This document shows positions 36,461-45,464 of a DNA stretch of 64,000 nt, in pieces; the stretch's first letter is position 1, and each line of letters starts with the position of its first letter. Under the pieces are notes generated by a model, which saw only the letters and a program-made list of their open reading frames with translations, did no database searches and was not told the origin of the DNA. The DNA is from an uncultured Flavobacteriaceae bacterium (lineage in GTDB: Bacteria; Bacteroidota; Bacteroidia; Flavobacteriales; Flavobacteriaceae), in the NCBI GenBank assembly GCA_947501845.1, contig CANMXP010000002.1, forward strand, positions 434,001-498,000, given 5' to 3'. The position numbers were made by a program, and so were the translations under genes.

Positions 36461-37750
36461 ATGGACAAGCAAAAACACCTTTTAAGCAAAGCCCTTTTTG
36501 TATTTGTATTACTAACCATATTCTTTTCTTGTAAAAGAGGACAAGACCCTCAACCCACTAATGATCAAGGCCCTTTCCCTTTTATGTTGCCTGACGAAAA
36601 ACCCAACAGACCATTAAGCTTGGCAATGGAACGTTTATATGATAATTACCCCGCCCCTATACCAGAAAACAATGAACTTTTTTCTCAATTTAAATATACC
36701 CCAGTAAAAGGTTTTAAATACAGTAATCATGATGGCACCATAAGCCGTCGAGACCCTTCAAAAATAATTTTACATCAAGGAAAATATTATGTCTGGTATA
36801 CATACAGACATACACCAACACCCCCACAAGGAGCGGCCAAATGTAATGACACCATACCTTCTTCAGATTGGGACTTGTCCGAAATTTGGTATGCCACAAG
36901 TACCGATGGATTCACTTGGGAAGAACAAGGCGTAGCTATTAAAAGGCCCGAAAAACCTATTGTAGGTTGGCGATCGGTAACTACAACAGATATCCTTAAG
37001 TGGAAAGGCAAATATTATCTGTATTACCAAGGCTTTATGGAAGCCAGTGGAAAAAGAGGTGACGATTGCCCTGTTGCTGTTTCTTATGCCGATTCACCTG
37101 ATGGTCCTTGGACTCCATATAACAAAATAGTAATTCCTAATGGTGAAAAAGAAGCATGGGATCAATACTCTATTCACGACCCTTATCCCTTAGTCTACAA
37201 AGGTAAAATATATCTATACTACAAATCAGATACAGGAGTAGCACCTCATCGGGTTCGTATGCAGGGTTTAGCTACCGCCGACAATCCTTTAGGGCCGTTC
37301 ACAAAACACCCTTTGAATCCTGTGATTTCTTCGGGGCATGAAACCTCTTTGTTTCCTTTCAAAGGTGGCATAGCTGCCTTGGTTTATAAAGATGGTAATG
37401 AGCACAATACCATTCAATTTGCAAAAGATGGTGTTAATTTTGACATTGCTTCCATAACAGAATTAATGCCTTATGCCGCAGCACCTTATATAGCAGATGC
37501 TTTTACAGATACAAAAGATGGCAGAGGTATTACATGGGGCTTATGCCATTTTATAAACCTAGGGGGTAGAGATAAATTTCACTCTATGCTGGTAAGATTC
37601 GATTGTGATTTAAGTCAAGATCTACATGATCCAGAAATGAAAAAGCATCGTGTTAAACATGACACTATAGTTCATTTCAAACAAGGCTTAAGTAGTAAAC
37701 AGATAGCCCGTATTAAAGAAGAAAACAGCAAACTAATACTTAATAATTAG
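36461..37750 (+). CDS. GH117 family glycoside hydrolase, lipoprotein (3,6-anhydro-L-galactosidase-like)
   Basis: A 429-residue lipoprotein (signal ending LLTIFFSCKRG, lipid Cys C24) of glycoside hydrolase family 117. These five-bladed beta-propeller enzymes remove terminal 3,6-anhydro-L-galactose from agar oligosaccharides. Family features in order: N-terminal helical arm RPLSLAMERLYDNYPAPIPE, GTISRRDPSK with D98 at the conserved acid position, YVWYTYRHTPTPPQGA, SDWDLSEIWYATS, VGWRSVTTTDILKWKGKYYL and DQYSIHDPYPLVYKGKIYLY. Start at 36461 chosen because it begins the signal peptide; an upstream frame from 36365 runs through the gltD terminator. The sulfatase gene follows after seven bases. Confidence 0.88.
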   Translation: MDKQKHLLSKALFVFVLLTIFFSCKRGQDPQPTNDQGPFPFMLPDEKPNRPLSLAMERLYDNYPAPIPENNELFSQFKYTPVKGFKYSNHDGTISRRDPSKIILHQGKYYVWYTYRHTPTPPQGAAKCNDTIPSSDWDLSEIWYATSTDGFTWEEQGVAIKRPEKPIVGWRSVTTTDILKWKGKYYLYYQGFMEASGKRGDDCPVAVSYADSPDGPWTPYNKIVIPNGEKEAWDQYSIHDPYPLVYKGKIYLYYKSDTGVAPHRVRMQGLATADNPLGPFTKHPLNPVISSGHETSLFPFKGGIAALVYKDGNEHNTIQFAKDGVNFDIASITELMPYAAAPYIADAFTDTKDGRGITWGLCHFINLGGRDKFHSMLVRFDCDLSQDLHDPEMKKHRVKHDTIVHFKQGLSSKQIARIKEENSKLILNN

Positions 37751-37757
37751 TTCTAAA

Positions 37758-39545
37758 ATGAAAAGATTGGCAACATTCTTATTTACCTTATTTTGCCTTA
37801 TAGGGTTTTCACAAAAAGGAAATAAAAATATAAAACGGCCTAACGTTATCTTGGTTTTAACAGACGATCAAGGTATTGGAGATCTTAGTTGCCATGGAAA
37901 CCCTTGGTTAAAAACTCCAAACATTGATGCCTTTTATAAAGAGGCAGTAAGAATGACCGATTTTCATGTAAGCCCCGTATGCACACCAACACGAGCTGCA
38001 ATTATGACTGGGCGATACCCCATTAATAATGGCGCATGGGCAACCTATAAGGGTAGAGATGCTTTATCTGAAGGAGCAACAACATTGGCCGACCTGTTTC
38101 AACAAAATGGTTACAAAACTGGTGTTTTTGGAAAATGGCATTTAGGAGATAATTACCCCGTGCGAGCAACCGATTGTGGTTTCGACATGGCTGTTCAGCA
38201 CCTAGCTGGTGGTGTTGGAGAACTATCAGATTATTGGGGCAACAACTATTTTAATGATGTCTACTATGTAAACAATGAACCCAAACAATTTGAAGGTTAC
38301 TGTACCGATATATGGTTTCAAGAAACCATGAAGTTTATCAAGACCAACAAAGACGAACCTTTTTTTGTCTATCTACCAACCAATACACCCCATAGCCCAC
38401 ATTATGTAGATGAAAAATATGCGGCGCCTTACAATCATTTGGAAGGATCTCAAATCCTGAATGCTAAATATTTTGGCATGATTGCCAATATTGATGAAAA
38501 TTTTGGAAAACTTGAAAATTTTCTAAAAGAAAACAACCTCGCTGACAACACGATTTTAATCTTTATGACCGATAACGGTACCATCGATGGCATAAGTAAA
38601 GATGGAAAAACAGGTTATAATATGGGGCTACGAGGACGTAAAGGAGATAAGGTCGAAGGCGGGCACCGAGTACCATTTTTTATCCGATGGAATGATGGAA
38701 AAATTAAAGGTGGTTGGGATATTGGCCAAACTACGGTCCATGTCGATCTTGTACCTACACTAGCCAATTTATGTCATATCACTATTCCAAAAGATATGAA
38801 GTTAGACGGTGTTGATATATCCGCACTATTACTTAAAAAGACTAAAAAGTTAAAGGGCAGAACTATTTTTGTACATCACCGTCAAGACTGGCGCAGACCT
38901 AAAGATGTTGACGAAACATGTATCATTATCGATAAATGGCGATTAGTAAATGGTCATGAGTTATACAATATTGAAAAAGACAGCATGCAAAAGCACAATC
39001 TAGCAGATCAATATCCAGAGCTTGTACAACAGATGCTTAATGACAATACAACATTTTTAAAAACCACTAAAAAGAATCGTGAATACAATGAATTTCCGCT
39101 TTTTATCGTTGGCAATCCATCTCAAAACGAAATTAAACTCACCATTCAACATGCCATAGGCGATGATAAGCCTATTTGGAAAAGTGAGCAAGTTGCAGAA
39201 GGTTTAAAAAACAAAAACAACACACATGCACTTAAAATAGAAAAAAAAGGAATCTATCAAATTTCATGCAGAAGATGGCCAAAAGAATGTCCTGGACCTG
39301 TGCTTGGAATTCCAAAAGAAAATCCAAAAAACTGGTTCAATTATAAACCCATTTCTCCCAATAAAGCAAGCATTCAAATTGCAAATCAAATATTTGAAAA
39401 ACCAATTAAACCCGATGATACAGAGGTTGTTTTTGAAGTCCATCTGGAAAAAGGAAAAACCTTTTTGGTTAACGATTTTATTGAAGGTCATGAAAGGTAT
39501 GGTGTTTATTACACCTATGTTTCACTTTTAGAAGCGACCAAATAG
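37758..39545 (+). CDS. Arylsulfatase family (S1) sulfatase, exported
   Basis: A 595-residue exported sulfatase with signal peptide MKRLATFLFTLFCLIGFSQ. The formylglycine signature CTPTRAAIMTGR starts at C75, and the metal-binding LTDDQGIGD motif is at 34-42. GVFGKWHLGD and MTDNGT are also present. The enzyme should remove sulfate esters from algal galactans. Residues after about 440 form an extra C-terminal domain (from NPSQNEIKLTI) found in several polysaccharide sulfatases. It follows the GH117 gene closely, so both act on the same sulfated red-algal polymer, probably porphyran or agar type; the exact linkage is not readable. Maturation needs a formylglycine-generating enzyme, not seen here. 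Confidence 0.9.
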   Translation: MKRLATFLFTLFCLIGFSQKGNKNIKRPNVILVLTDDQGIGDLSCHGNPWLKTPNIDAFYKEAVRMTDFHVSPVCTPTRAAIMTGRYPINNGAWATYKGRDALSEGATTLADLFQQNGYKTGVFGKWHLGDNYPVRATDCGFDMAVQHLAGGVGELSDYWGNNYFNDVYYVNNEPKQFEGYCTDIWFQETMKFIKTNKDEPFFVYLPTNTPHSPHYVDEKYAAPYNHLEGSQILNAKYFGMIANIDENFGKLENFLKENNLADNTILIFMTDNGTIDGISKDGKTGYNMGLRGRKGDKVEGGHRVPFFIRWNDGKIKGGWDIGQTTVHVDLVPTLANLCHITIPKDMKLDGVDISALLLKKTKKLKGRTIFVHHRQDWRRPKDVDETCIIIDKWRLVNGHELYNIEKDSMQKHNLADQYPELVQQMLNDNTTFLKTTKKNREYNEFPLFIVGNPSQNEIKLTIQHAIGDDKPIWKSEQVAEGLKNKNNTHALKIEKKGIYQISCRRWPKECPGPVLGIPKENPKNWFNYKPISPNKASIQIANQIFEKPIKPDDTEVVFEVHLEKGKTFLVNDFIEGHERYGVYYTYVSLLEATK

Positions 39546-39939
39546 TGTGGTTTTGGTCTAAAATTTATTGTTTATTTCTCTAATTCTTTATTAGATTACC
39601 TCAAGTAAAATCGAGGGGCTTTATAAATTGATATTATTTTTATGATTCTGGGTTATAATTATTTAAGGGAAAGTAGGTCAATTCTCCATTCTTTGAAGTA
39701 AACTTACTATATTGCGTGTGTAATGGGTATATGTGTACTGGTACATATATTCTTTTGTTATGGAAAATTAAAACAAAATACCAATACTTTGGAAGGAACT
39801 TAAAACGAGAATAAGTATTAAATAAAATTAATAAGATACAACAAATAGCAATCTTAATGGAGTATTCACTTTAAATTCTTACGGTCAAAAAATGAAGGAA
39901 CAAAAGACGAATACAAAAAAGAAAGGTGCAAATATTATA
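39546..39939. other. Gene-free stretch after the sulfatase
   Basis: About 390 AT-rich bases with no supportable gene. It holds a weak palindrome near 39732-39752 (TATATGTGTAC/GTACATATA) and, at its end, a 23-codon frame (39892-39963) that runs into the start of the next gene and could be a leader peptide or chance. Confidence 0.4.
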
Positions 39940-39946
39940 AAGGAGG
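39940..39946 (+). promoter_or_regulatory. Strong Shine-Dalgarno AAGGAGG
   Basis: A full AAGGAGG lies six bases before the ATG at 39953. Such a complete anti-16S match is rare in this genome's other leaders, so this gene may have been acquired from outside the phylum. Confidence 0.7.
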
Positions 39947-39952
39947 AAAACG

Positions 39953-40684
39953 ATGATGGATGAACTACATAATAATAGAGGTCGTGGACGAGAAGCTGAA
40001 AAACGAGACAGTCGAAGAATAAAAAGATTGTTTGTAGGAGGTTGTGTCCTTGCAATATTTGGAATACTGGCGCCAACCTCCTTGACTAACGCAATTGTTG
40101 CAACTATGTTCTCACCATTTGGCGGAAGTGAAATTGGTTCGGGAAATGGAGGTCTTGTTATCATTGAGCTTATTAGTCTTTTTATGGTAAGTTCAGCATT
40201 ATTTTTTAGATTAATTATGCGAATGTCTAAAGCTCCCACACTGGTTAGTAATAGTCCAATTGAAGGAGAACTACCACTTCATTTAGTTATGAAATATGAG
40301 ACCTTTAGAACCGAAGACGATATTTTCCTTCCTAATGAAGAGAAAATGGTCGATGCTATTGAAGATTGGTTACAGTCTTCATCTGTATTTTTAGGCAATG
40401 AGAGTGATAAGAATGTAGTGATAGAACTCAAGTATTTGCCAGCTAAGAGCATTCAATACAATATGGGTGTTGATTTAACTCTCTTTTTGAAAGTGACAAT
40501 TTATATTGATGGAACTGAGGCTACAAATTCTGTAATTGAAGTGTGTGAATTGCGACCAGATGGTTTTTGGGCACGATTTAATCACGGTATGGCAGATACA
40601 TTCAAACGTCTAAATGAGAAATTGTTCATAAAGTCTATGGACATCATTGAGCAATGGGTTAAGGTCGAATTAACCAAGGTGTAA
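39953..40684 (+). CDS. Two-helix membrane protein with soluble C-terminal domain, unknown
   Basis: A 243-residue protein. A basic N-terminus (RGRGREAEKRDSRRIKRL) precedes two transmembrane helices (about residues 26-50 and 67-88), then a 150-residue soluble domain with alternating strands and helices (EDWLQSSSVFLGNESDKNVV, DLTLFLKVTIYIDG). No family recognised. Two ATGs (39953 and 39956) are possible; the first is six bases from the AAGGAGG. The strong ribosome-binding site and its position at the start of an accessory stretch suggest horizontal transfer. Confidence 0.6.
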   Translation: MMDELHNNRGRGREAEKRDSRRIKRLFVGGCVLAIFGILAPTSLTNAIVATMFSPFGGSEIGSGNGGLVIIELISLFMVSSALFFRLIMRMSKAPTLVSNSPIEGELPLHLVMKYETFRTEDDIFLPNEEKMVDAIEDWLQSSSVFLGNESDKNVVIELKYLPAKSIQYNMGVDLTLFLKVTIYIDGTEATNSVIEVCELRPDGFWARFNHGMADTFKRLNEKLFIKSMDIIEQWVKVELTKV

Positions 40685-40723
40685 ATTTGGATTTAAATTA
40701 ATTGGAAAGAAAAAATAAAAGCC

Positions 40724-40750
40724 CATAACGCGGTGTATAAAACCGTTATG
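40724..40750. repeat. Small hairpin CATAACG/CGTTATG
   Basis: A 7-bp stem enclosing CGGTGTATAAAAC, 33 bases before the HARE-HTH gene. The sequence CATAACGCGGTGTATAAAA is a frequent intergenic motif in flavobacteria. Confidence 0.45.
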
Positions 40751-40782
40751 ACACATAAGAGCAAAACCTTGAAATTTAACAA

Positions 40783-41724
40783 ATGACATTCCACAAATTA
40801 GCAGAAATAGTTCTAAAAGACTCCGAAATACCACTTACCATTTCTGAAATATGGAAGATTGCGGTTGATAAAGGCTTAGATATAAAGTTAAATAGTCAAG
40901 GAAAAACTCCAAGTTCTACTCTTGGAGCTAGATTGCACGTTATCGCACGAGATAATCCAGATAGTCTATTTAAAACTATTGGAAGAAGACCTAAAAGGTT
41001 TTATCTAGATGATAAAAAATATAATATTGATTTCAGTGAATACGAAGCTGGTAAAACAGAAGAGGAAACCGCAATAATCAGCTCTAAAGAACCAGCTTTT
41101 AGATATTCAGAAAAAGACTTGCATAACTTCTTAGCACATTTTGCTTTTTTTAAACTCAAATCATATACTAAGACAATAAATCATTCTAAATCTGATAAGA
41201 AAAAATTTGGTGAATGGGTTCATCCAGATATGGTAGGTTGTGAATACCCTATTGATGAATGGGACGACAATGTATTAAAACTAAGTAGTTCAATTGGGAA
41301 TACTTCTATTGTGATTAAATCTTTTGAAATAAAAAAGGAGTTAAACCTATCGACATTAAGGCAAAAATTCTTTCAGGCCGTATCGAATTCATCTTGGGCT
41401 AATGAAAGCTTTTTAGTGGCTGCAGAAATTTCTGAAGATGATGAATTCAAGCAAGAACTGAAAAGACTTTCCTCTGCTTTTGGAATTGGAGTAATCCATT
41501 TAGACATAAATAATCCAAACAATTCAGAGGTTATTTTACTTCCTGAATATAAAGAAATATTGGACTGGGATACTTTAAACAAATTGGTTCAAATGAATTC
41601 AGACTTCAAAGACTTCATTAAAAGAATTGAGAAAGACTTAAATAGTCACGAAATAAGAAAAGAAATGTATGACAAAGTTTTGGATGATGATAAATTATTG
41701 AAACTGATAAAAAACGTGTCATAA
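40783..41724 (+). CDS. HARE-HTH protein with PD-(D/E)XK nuclease-like domain (HrgA-like)
   Basis: A 313-residue protein. Residues 1-78 form a HARE-HTH domain (FHKLAEIVLKDSEIPLTISE, then SSTLGARLHVIARDN and KRFYLDD), a winged helix thought to read modified DNA or couple with restriction. Residues 108-240 look like a restriction-endonuclease-fold core: D149 in EWVHPDMVGCE and E182-x-K184 in SFEIKKEL give the D...ExK triad. This matches the HrgA-like group found beside restriction systems. No methyltransferase or other restriction subunit is next to it, so it is a solo copy. A C-terminal helical tail follows. Confidence 0.75.
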   Translation: MTFHKLAEIVLKDSEIPLTISEIWKIAVDKGLDIKLNSQGKTPSSTLGARLHVIARDNPDSLFKTIGRRPKRFYLDDKKYNIDFSEYEAGKTEEETAIISSKEPAFRYSEKDLHNFLAHFAFFKLKSYTKTINHSKSDKKKFGEWVHPDMVGCEYPIDEWDDNVLKLSSSIGNTSIVIKSFEIKKELNLSTLRQKFFQAVSNSSWANESFLVAAEISEDDEFKQELKRLSSAFGIGVIHLDINNPNNSEVILLPEYKEILDWDTLNKLVQMNSDFKDFIKRIEKDLNSHEIRKEMYDKVLDDDKLLKLIKNVS

Positions 41725-41905
41725 CAAGATATAAACACAAAAAAGCATAATGCATTGTACTAATTCCGAAAGTCACTGACTTTATTCACGCATAGACTTT
41801 TACATTAATCGTCGTATTTAATATCATAAAAAATGAAAGATTCATTCTATTTTTACTAAGTTAGTTACTCCCCTTACACCAATTGTTATATCCAATTAAA
41901 GAATA

Positions 41906-42547
41906 ATGAGCAAAGGAAAAAGACATAATAAGAAATGGTTAATCTCCCGCCTAAAAACCTCTGGAAGTAAGAGAAGATATGTCATTGATGGAAACTATTC
42001 TGATACTCGAAATTCAAAAAATAATAAAGACTGGGACAACCTTCCTTCTCATGAAGGGATGGGAAAGAGTTTTAAATTCTTTAATAACAAAATAAACTAC
42101 GGTCTTTTAGTCAGATTTCTTCGAGGCAAAGTTGGCAATGATTGGAAGAAGGTTAGTAAAGAAATAGAAGAAAGAATACCAACAGACCTTTTAGAATACA
42201 AGGATTGTGTAAAGTGGTTCGTCTCAGACTTAATAGAAAAACGTGAGGATGGACTTTGGGACAAAAGAGAACAGAAGTATGTAAGACTTGAACCAAATGA
42301 ACCTTTTGATTGGAACCTTTATATTTCAAAAGAGTTTTATGTTGATCCTGAAACTAATAACCTTATAAGAGTCAAGGACTTTCCCTCGAATCGAAAAACT
42401 AAAGGGATGGATAGCGAACAATTGAGACTATTTCGTGAAAATGAAAAACGCAGCAGGCTTGAAGGGAAAAGAATTATTAAAGCCGAAAAAGAAGAAATTA
42501 AAAACAATGCAAAAGAATTATTAAAGAAAGCGAAAGAACAAAAATAA
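41906..42547 (+). CDS. Conserved hypothetical protein, highly basic
   Basis: A 213-residue very basic soluble protein. Recognisable blocks are GMGKSFKFFNNKINYGLLVR, FLRGKVGNDWKKVSKEI, CVKWFVSDLIEKREDGLWDK and REQKY, followed by a Lys/Glu-rich helical C-terminus (EKRSRLEGKRIIKAEKEEIK). I recall similar blocks in hypothetical proteins of Bacteroidota but no function. The charge suggests nucleic-acid or ribosome association; this is inference. It stands alone between gaps of 181 and 153 bases that show nothing else. Confidence 0.6.
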   Translation: MSKGKRHNKKWLISRLKTSGSKRRYVIDGNYSDTRNSKNNKDWDNLPSHEGMGKSFKFFNNKINYGLLVRFLRGKVGNDWKKVSKEIEERIPTDLLEYKDCVKWFVSDLIEKREDGLWDKREQKYVRLEPNEPFDWNLYISKEFYVDPETNNLIRVKDFPSNRKTKGMDSEQLRLFRENEKRSRLEGKRIIKAEKEEIKNNAKELLKKAKEQK

Positions 42548-42700
42548 CCTGACATTACTGTGTAAAAATGTATTGAAACGCATTCAAAGTCACTTCCCAT
42601 AATTGAGTAATGAATTAGCTATCAAATCTCAAACTAATCCAATACTATTAAACAAATAAATTGTAGAGGACTCCCAAGACTGGCAGCCCTCTCCCAAGTT

Positions 42701-43060
42701 TTAAGATTTTGCAATTTGCTCCAATCCCTCCCACAAGATTTTTAGGTTAAAAAGTGCATTCTTATCATCTGTATCAAAACACAAATTTGTGTTATACAGA
42801 GCAAAATCATGAATCATTTTTAAAGATTTAATGAATTCCTCAATTCCGTGAAATTTGATGTCTTCTACAAGTTTCTTTTCTGGAACGGTAACGAATTTAA
42901 GATGTTTTGACCCATCAAATTCATAACTAATATTCTCTAGGAATCTGATTTGATTTGGAGAAAGTGATTCTCCCTTTTTTACTTCGGTAATGAGTAAACC
43001 GTAAGGTGTTTGCACCAAATTATCCTCGGTGCATACCAATTGACCATTTGTGTTTCGCAT
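42701..43060 (-). CDS. Hypothetical protein, possible N-terminally truncated VRR-NUC-like nuclease
   Basis: A 119-residue protein. The stretch GLLITEVKKGESLSPNQIRF resembles the core of VRR-NUC-type PD-(D/E)XK nucleases (E-x-K followed by G..LS..Q), but the preceding strand with its catalytic Asp is missing, and the frame begins only 20 residues earlier with MRNTNGQLVC. Start at 43060 chosen because the longer frame (from 43147) reads through a structured repeat. An ATG at 43226 opens with the same codons (MRNT), which suggests the original 5' end was duplicated or displaced by the 43.06-43.23 kb repeat region. Likely inactive. Confidence 0.45.
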   Translation of the reverse strand: MRNTNGQLVCTEDNLVQTPYGLLITEVKKGESLSPNQIRFLENISYEFDGSKHLKFVTVPEKKLVEDIKFHGIEEFIKSLKMIHDFALYNTNLCFDTDDKNALFNLKILWEGLEQIAKS

Positions 43061-43226
43061 AATGTAATGGATTAAGTGAATAAAAAGAGGATAGGTCACT
43101 GCGAAACACATCAAAGCAGCGCCTCGAACGGTCTGCGGGACTTGCACCCGTATGCCTATCCAATATTTTCTGTTTAAGCCGAATTTTGATTTTTGGCGTC
43201 ATAATGAAATGTAATGTGTTTCGCAC
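43049..43226. repeat. Repeat-rich structured segment at the 5' end of the nuclease-like gene
   Basis: TGTGTTTCGCA occurs at 43049-43059 and 43215-43225 and inverted at 43100-43110. CATTACATT occurs, on the minus strand, near both outer copies. Between them, GGATAGG (43089-43095) and CCTATCC (43155-43161) pair to enclose 73 bases containing stems CTGC/GCAG and GCGGG/CCCGT with a 7-base loop. This looks like a small inserted structured element. Nothing else is seen in 43227-43389. Confidence 0.5.
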
Positions 43227-43389
43227 TTCAAATATACAACTAAAAATGAAATGAGAGAAAAAAGCCGATAACTAGATATAGCAAATAGGGCATCCGTGGT
43301 TAACGGAAGTTTTGTACTTTTAAACAATCACTCAAAAACAAAGTTTTGACATTCTCATACTAAGCTTTACCAAACATTATAACAAAATC

Positions 43390-43770
43390 ATGAAACAAAT
43401 TACTTTAACAATCATTGGACTTCTATTATTTACATTTTCCTGTGTGCAGAAACATGAAAAAGTTGATAAAAAAGAAATTATAGAAAAAACTGAAGCCCCA
43501 AAAAAGCTATGGACTGATTATAAAAACTCTAAATTATCATTATTTTATAACGATTTTGCAAATGAAATATCTGACATGACTTTAGTATCGACAAACTCGC
43601 CTGGAAATATTACTGAAGTCATCTTTATAGACAAGAAAAAAGGACATTATATAGTTGAATTAGATGCTCCAATACCTAAATCCGATAAAGCTAAAGTTGG
43701 TCAAAACTGGAAATTTAATCACGTTGAAAATGGTGTTATTCGGAATATTAAATTTGTAACCAAAAAATAG
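43390..43770 (+). CDS. Small predicted lipoprotein
   Basis: A 126-residue protein with lipoprotein signal MKQITLTIIGLLLFTFSC (lipid Cys C18), a charged linker (VQKHEKVDKKEIIEKTEAPK), then a small beta-rich domain (LFYNDFANEISDMTLVSTN, EVIFIDKKKGHYIVEL). No family recognised. Single-gene unit, convergent with fbp. Confidence 0.65.
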   Translation: MKQITLTIIGLLLFTFSCVQKHEKVDKKEIIEKTEAPKKLWTDYKNSKLSLFYNDFANEISDMTLVSTNSPGNITEVIFIDKKKGHYIVELDAPIPKSDKAKVGQNWKFNHVENGVIRNIKFVTKK

Positions 43771-43854
43771 AAAACAAAAGAGTTAGCATGAAAATTATCA
43801 TACACTTATATCAAAAATACAAAAGATAGTTACCGATTATTAAGTGGGCGTGTG

Positions 43855-44859
43855 TTATGCCTTTTGCATAAACGTTTCAGCTTTTTCAACCATATTTTTA
43901 CTTCCACAAATAAACGGTACACGTTCGTGCAGTTCGGTAGGCTCAATATCCATAATTCTGGTAAACCCATCACTGGCTTTACCATTGGCTTGTTCTGCCA
44001 AAAATGCCATCGGGTTACATTCATAGAGCAAGCGTAACTTTCCATTCGGGTTTTTTGAGCTCTGCGGATACAAATAAATGCCTCCTTTAATCATATTTCT
44101 ATGAAAATCGGAAACCAAAGATCCAATATACCTTGAGGTATACGGCCTGTCCCCCTCTTCCATCTGACAATATTTTATATAATTCTTAATACCCTGAGGA
44201 AAATGAATATAGTTCCCTTCATTCACAGAATAAATGGTACCATCTTCAGGAAATTGCATATCTGGATGCGATAAATAAAATGATCCTATCGCTGGGTTTA
44301 ATGTAAACCCATTAACACCATCGCCCGTTGTATAAACCAACATGGTAGACGTTCCATAAACCACATAACCAGCAGCAACTTGTTGACTTCCTTTTTGTAA
44401 AAAATCTTCCAACTTCACAGGCGTTCCAACTGGTGTAACACGCCTGTAAATAGAAAAAATTGTTCCTACAGACACATTCACATCTATATTTGAAGACCCA
44501 TCTAAAGGATCAATTAAAACAACATATTTATTTTGATGATTTTCGTCTTGGCTATTAATCGAGATAAAATCATCTTCTTCCTCACTAGCAATACCACAAA
44601 CAATGTTTCTATTGGTTAGTGTCTGAATAAATTTATCGTTTGCATAAACATCTAGTTTTTGCTGATCTTCTCCCTGTATATTCATATCGCCAGCAGCTCC
44701 GATAATGTCTACCAACCCTGCTTTATTCACTTCATGATTCACTACTTTAGCAGCTAGTCGAATAGAATTTATAAGACTAGATAATTCTCCCGAAGAATAT
44801 TTAAAAGACGATTGATTTTCAATAATAAATTCTCCTAGAGTTTGTTTTTTATGAGACAT
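43855..44859 (-). CDS. fbp: Fructose-1,6-bisphosphatase class 1
   Basis: A 334-residue cytosolic phosphatase of gluconeogenesis that converts fructose 1,6-bisphosphate to fructose 6-phosphate. Metal and phosphate site: EEED at 93-96 and [20 protein letters not shown] beginning at 116, with further motifs [18 protein letters not shown] and [18 protein letters not shown]. Length is that of the bacterial class 1 enzyme. Monocistronic, divergent from the SSAT-like acetyltransferase gene. Confidence 0.96.
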   Translation of the reverse strand: MSHKKQTLGEFIIENQSSFKYSSGELSSLINSIRLAAKVVNHEVNKAGLVDIIGAAGDMNIQGEDQQKLDVYANDKFIQTLTNRNIVCGIASEEEDDFISINSQDENHQNKYVVLIDPLDGSSNIDVNVSVGTIFSIYRRVTPVGTPVKLEDFLQKGSQQVAAGYVVYGTSTMLVYTTGDGVNGFTLNPAIGSFYLSHPDMQFPEDGTIYSVNEGNYIHFPQGIKNYIKYCQMEEGDRPYTSRYIGSLVSDFHRNMIKGGIYLYPQSSKNPNGKLRLLYECNPMAFLAEQANGKASDGFTRIMDIEPTELHERVPFICGSKNMVEKAETFMQKA

Positions 44860-44983
44860 AAAATCGTTGGTTTTGTTTGTGCAAATATCAATTATTTTTT
44901 AATGAACTACAACGTTTTCGTTAAAGATTAATGGCTTTAAATAATCAACTTTAAACTATATTTGGAATAATTATAAGGATCCT

Positions 44984-45463
44984 ATGAATTACTCTATACG
45001 AAAAGCGACTAAGAATGATATGCCCCGAGTGCTTCATTTAATAAAAGAATTGGCGCATTTTGAAAAAGAAGCCAATGCTGTTGAAGTTACCGTTGAAGAT
45101 TTGCAAGCCGATGGCTTTGGCAATAATCCAGCATTTCAATGTTTTGTAGCCGAAGTAAATAATACTATTGAAGGTATTGCGTTGGTTTATAATAGATATT
45201 CTACATGGAAAGGAAAATCATTACATCTAGAAGATTTAATAGTAAGCGAACCTATGCGAGGTACTGGTTTAGGAACTGCTCTTTTAGATGAAGTTATTAA
45301 ATATGGGTATCATTTAGGCGTAAAGCGTATTAATTGGGAAGTACTCGACTGGAACGAACCTGCCATTACTTTTTATGAAAAAAAGGGAGCTCAAGTTAAA
45401 CGTGATTGGGATGTTGTTCATTTAAATGAACAAGGAATTAAAGACTATATATCAAAATTATAG
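44984..45463 (+). CDS. GNAT acetyltransferase, spermidine/spermine acetyltransferase-like
   Basis: A 159-residue acetyltransferase resembling animal-type diamine acetyltransferase (SSAT): IRKATKNDMPRVLHLIKELA, EDLQADGFG, FVAEV, LHLEDLIVSEPMRGTGLGTA (acetyl-CoA loop) and LDWNEPAITFYEKKGA. The likely substrate is a polyamine, diamine or thialysine, but only the fold and branch are visible. A perfect TATATTTG (44957-44964) precedes the start by 19 bases and is probably the -7 element. The aspartate kinase gene starts one base after its stop codon. Confidence 0.85.
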   Translation: MNYSIRKATKNDMPRVLHLIKELAHFEKEANAVEVTVEDLQADGFGNNPAFQCFVAEVNNTIEGIALVYNRYSTWKGKSLHLEDLIVSEPMRGTGLGTALLDEVIKYGYHLGVKRINWEVLDWNEPAITFYEKKGAQVKRDWDVVHLNEQGIKDYISKL

Positions 45464-45464
45464 C

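Noticed and set aside
43089-43161. tRNA-like 73-base cloverleaf (7-bp closing stem, a 17-base T-arm-like hairpin)
   Set aside because: Three bases separate the T-like arm from the closing stem, no anticodon arm forms, and the T-loop-like sequence (TGCAAGT on the minus strand) lacks the required TTC. No tRNA is called.
43830-44045. Several short frames on both strands within fbp
   Set aside because: All lie inside the well supported fbp coding sequence and are shadows.
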